Part shown: in pieces, positions 53,678-63,091 of the stretch
Numbering within the stretch: the stretch's first letter is position 1
Layout of the letters: the number at the start of each line of letters is the position of its first letter
Assembly (NCBI RefSeq): GCF_031157255.1
Contig: NZ_JAVIFX010000001.1
Coordinates: 209,121 to 273,120 of the forward strand
Length of the DNA: 64,000 nucleotides
Reading direction: 5' to 3'
Source: Bradyrhizobium sp. LHD-71
GTDB taxonomy: Bacteria; Pseudomonadota; Alphaproteobacteria; Rhizobiales; Xanthobacteraceae
Position numbers and translations under genes: made by a program
The notes under the pieces: model-generated
The model's input: only the letters and a program-made list of their open reading frames with translations
What the model was told of the DNA's origin: nothing
The model's database searches: none

Positions 53678-55030
53678 ATGGCGACCAGCAAATTCGACGT
53701 TCTGATTATCGGCGGCGGCAACGCCGGCATCGGTGCGGCGACCCGTGCCCGAGCCGCGGGCCTGTCGGTCGCCATGGTGGAAGGCCGCGATATGGGCGGC
53801 ACCTGCCCCAATCGCGGTTGCACGCCGAAGAAGGTGCTGGTCGCAGCTGCGCATGCGCTGCACGAGATCGAGCAAGCAAAGGTTCATCGCATCACCGTCG
53901 GCGAGCCACATCTCGATTGGGCCGCGATGATCGATCGCGAGAAGGATCTGATCAAGGACGTGCCCGCGAGCCTGACACGGGCGATGGAGAAGCGCGGTAT
54001 CGGAATCGTCCGCGGCGATGCCGTCTTCACCGGACCGCACGCGGCGCGCGTCGACGGCCGCATGCTGGAGGCGAAGACCATCGTGATCGCCACCGGATCG
54101 AAGCCTCGCCCGCTGCCGATCCCGGGTGCCGAGCACATGATCACCTCCGACGACGTCTTGAGTGAGCGTACGCCGCCGGCATCGATCGTTTTCGTCGGCG
54201 GCGGTGTGATCGCGCTGGAGTTCAGCCATGTCTATGCTCGCGCCGGCGCAAAGGTCACGATCCTGGAGGTCCTGCCCCGGCTGCTGCCGGCGGTGGATAC
54301 CGACGCAGTAGCCCGCCTGCAGGCCGAGAGCGAGCGGCTCGGTATCCGCATTGAGACCGGCATCAAGGTGGTCCGGGTAGAAAAGACGCCGGACGCCCTC
54401 CGCGTCTTCTTCGAGCGGGACGGAAAGACATTCACCGTCGACGCCGACCGCGTCGTCAACGGTGCCGGACGCGTCGCCAACGTCGATACACTTGATCTCG
54501 CCGCCGCAAACGTCGCGCACGACAACAACCGGATCGCACTCGATGCGCACTTGCGCTCGACATCGAATCCCGCGGTCTATGTCTGCGGTGACGCTGTGCC
54601 GACGTCGCCGCAGCTCTCGCCGATTGCTACTTACGAGGGCGAGATCGTCGGACGCAACATTGTCGATGGGCCGCGGCACACGCCCGATTACGCGAGCGTG
54701 CCGACGGCCGTCTACACCGTTCCTGCCCTCTCCAGCGTCGGACTGACCGAGCAAGCTGCCCGGGACCAGAGCCGCAAGGTCAAGGTCCGTGTGAATGACA
54801 TGCTTTCCTGGTTTTCTGCCCGCACCTATGCGGAGACGGTCGCGTGGTCGAAAATCATCGTCGACGAAACCGACGACAGCATTGTCGGCGCGCACTTCGT
54901 CGGCCACTCCGGCGAAGAGCTCGTCAACATCTTCGGCCTTGCGATCGCCCACAAGCTGACGGCGACACAAATCCGCGACAAGATCTACGCCTACCCGACT
55001 TTCACATCGGACATCAAAAACCTGTTGTGA
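53678..55030 (+). CDS. FAD-dependent disulfide oxidoreductase, Tyr in place of the catalytic His
   Basis: This 450-residue protein belongs to the pyridine nucleotide-disulfide oxidoreductase family. It has the FAD motif LIIGGGNAGIGAAT, redox-active Cys43/Cys48 in GGTCPNRGC, NAD(P) motif IVFVGGGVIALEF, and AVYVCGDAVPT. The C-terminal HPTxxE motif of glutathione and lipoamide reductases is replaced by YPTFTSD, so the general base is Tyr or absent, as in mercuric reductases. It lacks their N-terminal HMA domain and C-terminal Cys pair. ATG 53678 has GAGGAG eight bases upstream. Substrate is unknown. Confidence 0.9.
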   Translation: MATSKFDVLIIGGGNAGIGAATRARAAGLSVAMVEGRDMGGTCPNRGCTPKKVLVAAAHALHEIEQAKVHRITVGEPHLDWAAMIDREKDLIKDVPASLTRAMEKRGIGIVRGDAVFTGPHAARVDGRMLEAKTIVIATGSKPRPLPIPGAEHMITSDDVLSERTPPASIVFVGGGVIALEFSHVYARAGAKVTILEVLPRLLPAVDTDAVARLQAESERLGIRIETGIKVVRVEKTPDALRVFFERDGKTFTVDADRVVNGAGRVANVDTLDLAAANVAHDNNRIALDAHLRSTSNPAVYVCGDAVPTSPQLSPIATYEGEIVGRNIVDGPRHTPDYASVPTAVYTVPALSSVGLTEQAARDQSRKVKVRVNDMLSWFSARTYAETVAWSKIIVDETDDSIVGAHFVGHSGEELVNIFGLAIAHKLTATQIRDKIYAYPTFTSDIKNLL

Positions 55031-55387
55031 TGGCGCGCGTGAGACACGTCATTGCAGGCCAAGCATTCTGAGTCGTCCCTGCAGAGGCAGGGACCGATGA
55101 CCACGGAATTCAAAGACTGCATTGAGCGCGTGCAATTTCGTTGCCGCGGAGGTTGTGGATTCCTGCTCGGCGCTTCGCCTGGCGACGACGCCGAGCAGGA
55201 GCCGTGATGGCATAGCGCCGCCGTTCTTTCTTAAGAAGGCCGGTGCCTCTCAGGCAGAGAAACCTCGGATTTCGCTTCCGCCCCATCGAGACCGCTTGTC
55301 GGCGACTGCCAGCTCGTTAACCAACCGTTAACCATGTGCGCGTAGCTCGGATTTCGGGTACTGGGGAATGAAACTGAGAGATTCGTC
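55031..55387. other. Gap before minC
   Basis: No gene was recognised in these 357 bp. The right half holds a CtrA box at 55317-55331 and must contain the minCDE promoter. Confidence 0.4.
55317..55331. promoter_or_regulatory. CtrA box upstream of minC
   Basis: TTAA-CCAACCG-TTAA matches the full CtrA consensus TTAA-N7-TTAA and continues as TTAACC. It is 57 bp before the minC start. CtrA control of min genes has been reported in Sinorhizobium meliloti, so this site is likely functional. Confidence 0.6.
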
Positions 55388-56086
55388 TTGTCTAACGTCG
55401 CCAGTCCGCGCACTTCCATACGGTTCCGTGGCCGGTCGTATATGGCATTCGTGCTGTCGCCGGAGCCGCCGGTTGCCGACTGGCTTGCGGACCTCGAAAT
55501 ATCGATACGCAGTTCGGCGGGCTTCTTTCTTGGCCGCCCAGCCGTCCTCGATCTCGCGTCGGTGAACTTGAGCCAATCGGCGATCGCGCACCTCGTCTCC
55601 GAGCTCGAGACTCGCGGTATCCGTATCATGGGCATCGAAGGCGTGGCCGCCGATCAGCTCGGCGCAGGATTGCCGCCTGCCCTGAAAGGTGGGCGGGCGA
55701 CCACACTTGAGGTTGCAAATACGCCATCGCGCAAGTCAACGGCGGCGCCGGAGCCAACGTCACTGCTGCTCGAAGAGCCGGTGCGATCAGGCCAATCAAT
55801 TTTCTTTCCGAACGGCGACGTCACCGTCCTCGGCTCGGTCGCATCGGGCGCGGAGATCGTCGCCGGCGGATCGATCCATGTCTATGGAACGCTGCGCGGA
55901 CGTGCGCTGGCCGGCGCTTCCGGCGGCAACCGCCGTGCGCGCATCTTCTGCTCAAGGATCGAGGCCGAGCTGCTGGCGATCGACGGTTACTACCGGACCG
56001 CTGACGATCTGGAGGCAAACCTTTGCGCGCGACCCGTTCAAGCCTGGCTGGACGGCGAGACACTGATGATATCGGCACTTGGGTAA
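55388..56086 (+). CDS. minC: Septum site-determining protein MinC
   Basis: This 232-residue inhibitor of FtsZ assembly has an N-terminal domain (about 10-105; IRFRGRSYMAFVLSPEPP, HLVSELETRGIRIMGIEGV) and a C-terminal beta-helix domain (about 130-232; FFPNGDVTVLGSVASGAEIVAGGSIHVYGTLRGRALAG, in pieces, and ARIFCSRIEAELLAIDGYY). MinD recruits it to the membrane. The best start is a TTG at 55388, since no ATG or GTG in frame lies nearby and the protein length is right. minD follows by 22 bp. Confidence 0.93.
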   Translation: MSNVASPRTSIRFRGRSYMAFVLSPEPPVADWLADLEISIRSSAGFFLGRPAVLDLASVNLSQSAIAHLVSELETRGIRIMGIEGVAADQLGAGLPPALKGGRATTLEVANTPSRKSTAAPEPTSLLLEEPVRSGQSIFFPNGDVTVLGSVASGAEIVAGGSIHVYGTLRGRALAGASGGNRRARIFCSRIEAELLAIDGYYRTADDLEANLCARPVQAWLDGETLMISALG

Positions 56087-56108
56087 TAGCGCGTGGGAGG
56101 GCGACCAA

Positions 56109-56924
56109 ATGGCTAAGGTGATCGTTGTAACATCCGGCAAGGGCGGCGTCGGCAAGACGACCTCGACAGCCGCGCTCGGGGCTGCGCTCGCGCAGATGGA
56201 CCAGAAGGTCGCGGTCATCGACTTCGACGTCGGTCTGCGCAACCTGGACCTGGTGATGGGGGCCGAGCGACGGGTAGTCTACGATCTGATCAACGTGGTC
56301 CAGGGTACGGCCAAGCTGCCCCAGGCACTCATCCGCGACAAGCGACTCGAGAACCTCTACCTGCTTCCGGCTTCGCAGACGCGGGACAAGGACGCCCTGA
56401 CCGAGGATGGCGTCGGCCGCGTCATCAACGAGCTACGCCAGCGTTTCGATTGGGTGATCTGCGACAGCCCGGCCGGCATCGAGCGCGGAGCCACACTGGC
56501 GATGCGATATGCCGACGCCGCGGTCGTCGTTTCCAACCCGGAAGTCTCTTCGGTGCGGGATTCCGATCGGATCATCGGCCTTCTGGATTCCAAGACCATA
56601 AAGGCTGAGAAAGGCGAGCGCATTGACAAGCATCTCTTGATCACGCGCTACGATCCCGGACGAGCAAATCGCGGTGAAATGCTTCGGATCGACGACGTAC
56701 TCGAGATCCTGTCGATTCCGTTGCTGGGCATTGTTCCGGAGAGCGAAGAGGTGTTGCGGGCGTCGAATCTTGGCTCGCCCGTTCCCATCAGCAGCGCCGA
56801 CAGCGCCCCCGCCCGCGCCTATAAGGATGCCGCGCGCCGGCTCGCCGGCGAAGCCGTGGACATGACAATTCCCTCCGAGAAGAAGGGACTGCTCAACAAA
56901 CTGTTCGGACGGAGAGCAGCATGA
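56109..56924 (+). CDS. minD: Septum site-determining protein MinD
   Basis: This 271-residue membrane-cycling ATPase recruits MinC. The deviant Walker A VTSGKGGVGKTT is at about 6-17, switch segments FDVGLRNLDLVMGAERRVVYDL and CDSPAGIERGA follow, and the C-terminal amphipathic helix KKGLLNKLFGRR anchors it to the membrane. ATG 56109 has GGGAGGG upstream. Its last codons overlap the minE start (ATGA at 56921-56924), so the two are coupled. Confidence 0.98.
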   Translation: MAKVIVVTSGKGGVGKTTSTAALGAALAQMDQKVAVIDFDVGLRNLDLVMGAERRVVYDLINVVQGTAKLPQALIRDKRLENLYLLPASQTRDKDALTEDGVGRVINELRQRFDWVICDSPAGIERGATLAMRYADAAVVVSNPEVSSVRDSDRIIGLLDSKTIKAEKGERIDKHLLITRYDPGRANRGEMLRIDDVLEILSIPLLGIVPESEEVLRASNLGSPVPISSADSAPARAYKDAARRLAGEAVDMTIPSEKKGLLNKLFGRRAA

Positions 56925-57175
56925 ACATCTTCAATCTGTTCAAATCGAAAGGCTCCGCTCCCGTTGCGCGTGAACGGCTGCAGATCCTGCTTGAGTACGA
57001 GCGACGCCAGGACGGAAAGCCGGATCTGGCCGCCCTTCTGCGTGACGAAATTCTCGAGCTTGTGAGCCGGCACGTGAGGATTGATCCCGACAGGGTTCAG
57101 GTGAAACTCGATCGCCGTGATCGGGTTTCGACGCTCGCGGTCGATATCGAGATTCCGCACGCGGCCAACGCCTGA
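56921..57175 (+). CDS. minE: Cell division topological specificity factor MinE
   Basis: This 84-residue protein stimulates MinD ATPase and sets the Min oscillation. It has the N-terminal amphipathic helix (NIFNLFKSKGSAPVARERLQILLEYERR) and the C-terminal dimerisation domain (LAALLRDEILELVSRHVRIDPDRVQVKLDRRDRVSTLAVDIEIP, seen in parts). Start overlaps the minD stop by four bases. Confidence 0.97.
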   Translation: MNIFNLFKSKGSAPVARERLQILLEYERRQDGKPDLAALLRDEILELVSRHVRIDPDRVQVKLDRRDRVSTLAVDIEIPHAANA

Positions 57176-57323
57176 GCCGGTGGCTCCACAGAGAGGTCTC
57201 GGCCGTCATGCCCGCGTGGGCCTCCAGTAACCGGCCGCATCTGCGATAAAATTTCTGAGGCCTTCGAAGACTGCGTCTCCGCCTTCGCGGCGACGACTTG
57301 CGGCGAAGCCAGCTGAAGGCACT

Positions 57324-59549
57324 TCACTTGGCCAGAAGCAAGTAGGCGCCGTTCCAGTTCTCGGGCGGCGAATTCGACTGAAATGCCTGAACTCGCTCGG
57401 CATAGAGCTCAAGCAGCGGGCCGAGACCGGCGAGATCGGGCCTCTGACGTCCGCGCTCGATCGCCCGTAAGGCCCCCTGCCAATCATGGCCGCGGTAGCA
57501 TCCGAGCACTTCTGCCAGCAGTGAGCGCATGCACTGGAATTCATCCGTCGCTGCCATGTCCTTGCGGCCAACAATTGCATACACGAATTCCGGCTCCGTC
57601 TTTCCCTTCACGATCACGAAGTCGATCTCCAGGATTGCAAACGCGTCCTTTGCGGCAAGCGCCGTCCGTGCGCCGGCGATGATCGGAAAACCATAGATTT
57701 TCGTCTGACTCTCAAGGCGCGCTGCAACGTTGACACTGTCCCCCAGCACTGAATAGTCAAAGTGAACGTCCGAACCCAGGTTGCCGACAACGCAGGGGCC
57801 TGTGTTCAGGCCCACGCCGATCTTCAGTGGCATGAATGGCCGGCCGCTTTCCCGTGCCTCGTCCTCGAGCTCCTGGTTGAGCGCCGCGAGCCGATCGAGC
57901 ATGTCCAGTGCCGCTGCGCATGCATTGATCTGGTGCGCATCATCCTCGAGCGGCGCATTCCAGAACGCCATGATGGCGTCACCCATGTACTTGTCGATCG
58001 TTCCCTTGTGATCGAGAATTGCGTTGGTGAGCGGCGTCAGAAAACGATTCATGAGCGCGGTCAGGCCCTGGGGGTCATGCTTGTAGGTTTCGGAAATCGC
58101 GGTGAAACCTCTGACATCGCTCAACATAACGGTCATTTCCCGCTCCTCGCCGCCGAGGACGAGTTTTTCCGGCGACTGCGCCAACTGCTCGACAAGAACC
58201 GGCGACAGATACTGGCCGAAGGCGGATCTGATCTGCCGGCGCTGCGCCTGTTCGCGCACGTAGCTGCTGAACGCCAAGGTGAGGTAGATCAGCCAGCTGG
58301 ATAACAAGGGATAGGTGAAATCGATCAACAGGCGGTGTCGCACGTAGAAGGACCAGGACACCGCGATCAATCCGGCGGCAATCGCCACGCCGAAAGCAAG
58401 CAGGGCCTTCGGGCCAAAAAGCGGCGCAAGCCAGATGATCAAAAGCCCCAACGCGATTGCCGCGACCAGTTCGGCGCCGACCCCGTAATTGGGCTGCGAA
58501 AGGACTGCGCGAGAAAGGACGCTTTCAAGCACCTGGGCGTGGATTTCGACTCCGGGCATCACCCGGTCAATCGGCGTCGTCTTGGTATCGAGCAGCCCGG
58601 CCGCCGACGTTCCGATCAGGACCAGCTTGCGCGCGATCGACTCTGCTGGAACGCGTCCATCGAGCACATCAGCCGCTGACACGTAGATCGACCGATCCCG
58701 CGGCGCAAAATGAACCCACACCTGTCCGTTTGCGTCAGTCGGCACGTCGAAACCATCGACCGCCACGCTCTTGATCCCCGCACGATCAGATCTGATCAGT
58801 ATCGTTTCCGTCCCGGTCACAACGCGCAGGGTTTCGAGGCTGAGCGACGGCACCACCGCCTCCTGAGCGATGACCACCATCGGTACCCGCCGCACGATCC
58901 CGTCCCGTTCCGGCCGTATCGTCAGAACCCCACGGCCGGCGGCGGCTTGCTCCAGCGGCGCGATGTTGCGAAGCAAGCCTGGGAATTCGAACAGGAAAGG
59001 CTTGGGATCCTCACCGAGCATGGCGACGCCGGTCATCGGCAGGGCGTCCGCGGTCTCCCGGCCAACGGAAGGCAGCCCCGTCTCTCCCAGGACGACGCGC
59101 GTGCTGCTGATCGTGTCTGCGAGGACCTCGTCGTTGCTCGGCAGCGCCCGCAGCATGGCCCTGACGCCCTCGTCGAGGTTCCTGAATGAATCAGCGGCGA
59201 CATCCGGATTGAGCCTGTCGGGTTCGGGGAACATTACGTCGAAGGCAACCACAATGGCGCCCATTCGTGTCAGCGCGGCCACCAGATCTGCGACACGCGT
59301 TCTTGGCCATGGCCATTGACCGTACTTCGCAAGGCTCGCTTCATCGATATCAACGATCGCGACAGGCTTTGCCGCCTTCATTCGAGGATCGAGCGCCTGG
59401 TACGTGTCGAACGTTCGCAGACGAAGCTCTTCGATCAGATACGGGTCGGCAATCCGCAACGCGGCAAATAAACCGAGCAGGACGAGACAAAGAGCCCTCG
59501 CGAGGCCGAACCGTCGCGCAAACAGCCTAAGTTGCCGCGGCGTCTTCAT
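57324..59549 (-). CDS. Adenylate/guanylate cyclase with CHASE2 sensor domain
   Basis: This 741-residue membrane protein has an N-terminal helix (about 15-33), a periplasmic CHASE2 sensor (about 40-360), three further membrane helices (about 360-435), and a cytoplasmic class III cyclase domain (about 475-655). The metal-binding Asp residues are visible in VMLSDVRGFTAI and IDKYMGDAIMAFW, and the substrate/transition-state region in DYSVLGDSVNVAARLES. It produces cAMP (most likely) in response to an extracytoplasmic signal that is unknown. Single leftward gene. Confidence 0.95.
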   Translation of the reverse strand: MKTPRQLRLFARRFGLARALCLVLLGLFAALRIADPYLIEELRLRTFDTYQALDPRMKAAKPVAIVDIDEASLAKYGQWPWPRTRVADLVAALTRMGAIVVAFDVMFPEPDRLNPDVAADSFRNLDEGVRAMLRALPSNDEVLADTISSTRVVLGETGLPSVGRETADALPMTGVAMLGEDPKPFLFEFPGLLRNIAPLEQAAAGRGVLTIRPERDGIVRRVPMVVIAQEAVVPSLSLETLRVVTGTETILIRSDRAGIKSVAVDGFDVPTDANGQVWVHFAPRDRSIYVSAADVLDGRVPAESIARKLVLIGTSAAGLLDTKTTPIDRVMPGVEIHAQVLESVLSRAVLSQPNYGVGAELVAAIALGLLIIWLAPLFGPKALLAFGVAIAAGLIAVSWSFYVRHRLLIDFTYPLLSSWLIYLTLAFSSYVREQAQRRQIRSAFGQYLSPVLVEQLAQSPEKLVLGGEEREMTVMLSDVRGFTAISETYKHDPQGLTALMNRFLTPLTNAILDHKGTIDKYMGDAIMAFWNAPLEDDAHQINACAAALDMLDRLAALNQELEDEARESGRPFMPLKIGVGLNTGPCVVGNLGSDVHFDYSVLGDSVNVAARLESQTKIYGFPIIAGARTALAAKDAFAILEIDFVIVKGKTEPEFVYAIVGRKDMAATDEFQCMRSLLAEVLGCYRGHDWQGALRAIERGRQRPDLAGLGPLLELYAERVQAFQSNSPPENWNGAYLLLAK

Positions 59550-59890
59550 GTCTGATCAACATTGTCGCCCGGATCAAAGCGAGAGGTTGAGCGGGAGACC
59601 GCCACGCACTTGCTCCACCCTCCCCTCGAGGGGGAGGGTCGCTTGCGAAGCAAGCGGGGTGGGGTGCTGTGCCTTTCGACAATTGCAGACGCTGGTTTGA
59701 TCACGTTCAGCTCATACGGCGCGGAAAGGCTGTCACCCCACCCCGACCGCTTCCATAGCCGACGCAAAGCATCGGCGTGCTTTCTCAAAGAACGGCGGCC
59801 GGCAGGCCGCCTACGCGACCCTCCCCCTCGAGGGGGAGGGTGAAGTCGAGTTCGCCGCAATCTCTGAGAGACTTTCGGAGATCGGGCAGA
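59550..59890. repeat. Intergenic inverted-repeat element with CCTCGAGG palindromes
   Basis: The core spans 59615-59842. CCACCCTCCCCTCGAGGGGG (59615 onward) with GGGGTGGGGTG (59656-59666) is mirrored by CACCCCACCCC (59734-59744) and CCCTCCCCCTCGAGGGGGAG (59818 onward). The arms are about 50 and 110 bp apart. This kind of element is common between genes in Bradyrhizobium-like genomes. No gene is present. Confidence 0.85.
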
Positions 59891-61201
59891 TCATTTCTCG
59901 CGAAACGCGCGCATCAAATGATCATGCAGCGGCTTCATGAGATAGGACAGCATGGTCCGATTTCCCGTCTGGATAAAGGCCTCGACCGGCATGCCCGGGA
60001 TCAGCTTGACCTGCCCAAGCCGCGCAATCTCTTCGGTCGGCATAGAAACCCGGATGGTATAGAAGGTCTGGCCTGTGCGCTGATCCACAGTCGTGTCCGG
60101 CGACACCCGGCTTACCGTGCCATTGAGCTCCGGGGTCGTCCGTTGGTTCAGCGCCGAGAGACGCAGCAAGGTTCTTTGTCCGATCTGTAGCTGATCGATG
60201 TCCTGGGGATTGACCTTCGCCTCGACGGATAGGTTGTCCGCCTGCGGCACAATCAACATGATGACGTCTCCTGCCGAGATCACGCCGCCGACGGTGTGGA
60301 CCGACGACTGCAGCACCATTCCGTCTTGCGGCGCGCGAATGTTGACGCGGCGCAATTGATCCTCAGCAGTAACCTTTCTCTCGACGAACTCGCCGATCCG
60401 TTCGGTGGTCTCCCGCAAGTCCTTCGAGGCCTCACTCACGAGGTCCTTGTCGATCTGGATGATCTGCAACTCGATTTCGGTGATCTTTCCCAATACCTGC
60501 GCCTTCGCAGCGACGAACTGCCCGAGTTCGCCGGCAAGGCGCGCGGCATCGCGCTCCAGAACCGTGAGCCTGGAAATTCCGACGAGGTTCTTGGCGAAGA
60601 GCTGGCGAACGCCCCCCAATTCGGTCGCCACCAGTTCAATCTCGCCCCTTTTTGCCGCCTCCTGGGCCGAGAGGCCGGACACCTCCTGGTTCAACTGGGC
60701 GATGCGTTCCCGAAACTGGGCCTTCTGGCCAATCCGTCCGTTCAACCGGACCTCAAACAGCTTGGCTTCGCTCGCCATGACCGCCTGGGCCTCTGGATCG
60801 CCCGCCTGCTCGATCAGCGCCGGCGAAAAGACGATACTCTCCGCGCCGCGTTGTTCCGCCTCGAGCCGCGCGGCGCGCGCCAGCAGGCCGTTGAGGCTCT
60901 TGGTGACGATCGCGAGCCCGGCCCTGGTCACTGTGTCGTCGAGGCGCACGACGACGTCGCCTGCCTTGACCACATCGCCGTCGCGAGCATGCAATTCGCC
61001 GACGACGCCGCCTGTCGGGTGCTGAACCTTCTTGACGTTCGAATCGACCACGATCGAACCGGGCGCGATGAGCGCGCCGGAGATCTCTGTCGTCGATGCC
61101 CAGCCTCCGAGCCCACCGGCGAGCAGCGCGACGACGATCAGGCCGAGGAGAAGGTGAACCCGGATCGAACGGCCAGTACCAGTCGATGCGGTGTCCATCA
61201 T
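59891..61201 (-). CDS. Type I secretion membrane-fusion (HlyD/PrtE-like) protein
   Basis: This 436-residue periplasmic adaptor has an N-terminal membrane helix (about 15-35), a biotinyl-lipoyl-like half-motif PTGGVVGELHARDGDVVKAGDVVVRLDD, a long coiled-coil hairpin (about 90-285), the second half-motif RAPQDGMVLQSSVHTVGGVISAGD, and a beta-barrel C-terminus with GMPVEAFIQTGNRTMLSYLMKPL, typical of the HlyD/PrtE/AprE group. It bridges the ABC protein to the TolC-like outer channel. ATG 61201 overlaps the ABC stop by four bases. No TolC gene follows in this window. Confidence 0.95.
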   Translation of the reverse strand: MMDTASTGTGRSIRVHLLLGLIVVALLAGGLGGWASTTEISGALIAPGSIVVDSNVKKVQHPTGGVVGELHARDGDVVKAGDVVVRLDDTVTRAGLAIVTKSLNGLLARAARLEAEQRGAESIVFSPALIEQAGDPEAQAVMASEAKLFEVRLNGRIGQKAQFRERIAQLNQEVSGLSAQEAAKRGEIELVATELGGVRQLFAKNLVGISRLTVLERDAARLAGELGQFVAAKAQVLGKITEIELQIIQIDKDLVSEASKDLRETTERIGEFVERKVTAEDQLRRVNIRAPQDGMVLQSSVHTVGGVISAGDVIMLIVPQADNLSVEAKVNPQDIDQLQIGQRTLLRLSALNQRTTPELNGTVSRVSPDTTVDQRTGQTFYTIRVSMPTEEIARLGQVKLIPGMPVEAFIQTGNRTMLSYLMKPLHDHLMRAFREK

Positions 61202-62970
61202 GGTTTTGCGGCCCCTGCGTCCGCTACGATCTTGATGGGAGATGGATGCGGGCTCCGCTGAAGCACCTGACCCAGGACCGTCTCCTTCACGCCAAAGGCC
61301 TGCAGACGTCCCTCCTTCATGACAAGCAGCAGGTCGACCGCCTCGATTCCGACCGGCCGGTGCGCCACGACGATGACGATGGCGCCGCGGTCGCGCGCCG
61401 CGCGTATTGCGCGCGTGAGCGCTGCGTCGCCTTCGGCATCAAGGTTGGAGTTGGGTTCGTCGAGGACGATCAGAAACGGATCGCCATAGAGCGCGCGCGC
61501 CAAGGCAATCCGCTGGGCCTGCCCGGCGGATAATACGCTTCCGTGCGCCCCGATCTGAGTGTCGTACCCCTCACGCATCCCGACGATCAGCTCGTGGACG
61601 CCGGCCTGCTTCGCAGCGGCGATAATTGCGTCGGCCCGGGCGTCGGGATTATGTCGGCAAATATTCTGCGCGACAGAACCGGCAAAAAGCTCGACATCCT
61701 GCGGCAGATAACCGATGTGCCGTCCGAGACTGTGCGCGGACCACTGGTTCAAGGCGGCCGCGTCGAGCCGAACCGTGCCACGCGCGGGCAACCACACACC
61801 GACCAGCGCGCGCAGCAGGGACGACTTTCCCGATCCGCTTGGCCCGATGATGCCGAGGCCGTGTCCGGCTTCGAGCGCGAACGTCACGTCATGTACCACG
61901 ACTCGCTCGTCGCCAGGCGGGATGACGCTGATGTTCTCCACCGACAGGCGCTGCGACGGCGGATCCAACAGGATGGGCTCGCCCTCTGGCGGCAGCAGTT
62001 TGAGCAGCCCGTTCAGCCGTTGCCAACTCTGCCGGGCCGCCACAAAGCCTCTCCAATTCGCAATCGCCAGGTCCACGGGGGCCAACGCCCTTGCGCTCAG
62101 GATCGAGCCCGCGATGATGATGCCCGCCGTCGCTTCCTGGTGGATCACAAGGTAGGCGCCGACGCCGAGCACCGCCGACTGCAGAGCCATGCGAAACACT
62201 TTGGCGACGGCGCCAAGGCCGCCGGCGACGTCGTTGGTGCGCTGACTGCCGGACAGGTATTTCCGGTTGATGTCGGTCCATTGCATCATCAGATGCCTCG
62301 ACATCCCCATTGCGCGCAGGACCTCCGCGTTGCGGTGACTGGCAGAAGCGATGTCGCTGCGATGCGCCGCAAGGCCCACGCCGCCGACCGACTGGATGCG
62401 CGTCAGATATTCGGTCGCGACCGTGAGCGCGATCAGAATGACGGCGCCAATCAGCGCCGTCATTCCGATCAGCGGGTGAAATACGAAGCAGATGGCCAGG
62501 TAGACAGGAAGCCATGGCAGATCGAAAAGCGCGCTCGGCCCCATTCCGGACAGAAAGGAACGAACGCTGTCGAGGTCGCGAAGCGGCTGCAGGCCTTCAT
62601 TGCCGCTGCTCACCAAGGGCAGCCGCACGACAGCTCCAAACACGCGGCCGCTCAGAGCCTCATCGAGCGTCGTTCCGATCCGCACCAGGATGCGCCCGCG
62701 GATCAGGTCGAGAATTCCCTGCGCGACATACAGGCCTCCGGCCAGGACGGTCAGACCGACAAGCGTCGAGATGCTTCGGCTGGGCAGCACGCGGTCATAG
62801 ATTTCCAGCATGAACACTGAGCCGGTCAGGTAGAGGAGATTCACCATGCAGCTCATCAGGGCGACGCCGACGATGGCGCCACGGCAAGCATGCATCGCCC
62901 GGCCGAGTTCGGACCTGGCGAGCTCGGATCCAAGCACTGTGCTGTAAGACCGCGCCTTGCCCCTCTGCAT
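61198..62970 (-). CDS. Type I secretion ABC transporter (PrtD-like)
   Basis: This 590-residue half-transporter has an N-terminal membrane domain with about six helices (about 30-300) and an ABC domain (about 330-570; Walker A GPSGSGKSSLL, signature LSAGQAQRIALARALYGDPFLIVLDEPNSNLD). It lacks an N-terminal peptidase or C39-like domain, as in PrtD/AprD proteins that export RTX and VCBS proteins. The start at ATG 62970 follows AAGGA; an ATG at 63009 is possible but has no ribosome site. It lies downstream of the VCBS-type protein gene and is coupled to the adaptor. Confidence 0.95.
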   Translation of the reverse strand: MQRGKARSYSTVLGSELARSELGRAMHACRGAIVGVALMSCMVNLLYLTGSVFMLEIYDRVLPSRSISTLVGLTVLAGGLYVAQGILDLIRGRILVRIGTTLDEALSGRVFGAVVRLPLVSSGNEGLQPLRDLDSVRSFLSGMGPSALFDLPWLPVYLAICFVFHPLIGMTALIGAVILIALTVATEYLTRIQSVGGVGLAAHRSDIASASHRNAEVLRAMGMSRHLMMQWTDINRKYLSGSQRTNDVAGGLGAVAKVFRMALQSAVLGVGAYLVIHQEATAGIIIAGSILSARALAPVDLAIANWRGFVAARQSWQRLNGLLKLLPPEGEPILLDPPSQRLSVENISVIPPGDERVVVHDVTFALEAGHGLGIIGPSGSGKSSLLRALVGVWLPARGTVRLDAAALNQWSAHSLGRHIGYLPQDVELFAGSVAQNICRHNPDARADAIIAAAKQAGVHELIVGMREGYDTQIGAHGSVLSAGQAQRIALARALYGDPFLIVLDEPNSNLDAEGDAALTRAIRAARDRGAIVIVVAHRPVGIEAVDLLLVMKEGRLQAFGVKETVLGQVLQRSPHPSPIKIVADAGAAKP

Positions 62971-63091
62971 ACTCGACCGTCCTTGGGCGGGTCCCCGGAC
63001 GGAATTCATATCGCGGCGGCCGCGTGGTGATCTGACAGATCGCAAGTTCGGTGGTTTTCTCGCCTCCGTCGCTCGACTCCCGTCGTTGCGA

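Noticed and set aside
53612..54970. 452-codon open frame opposite the disulfide oxidoreductase
   Set aside because: Antisense shadow of a gene with clear FAD and NAD motifs.
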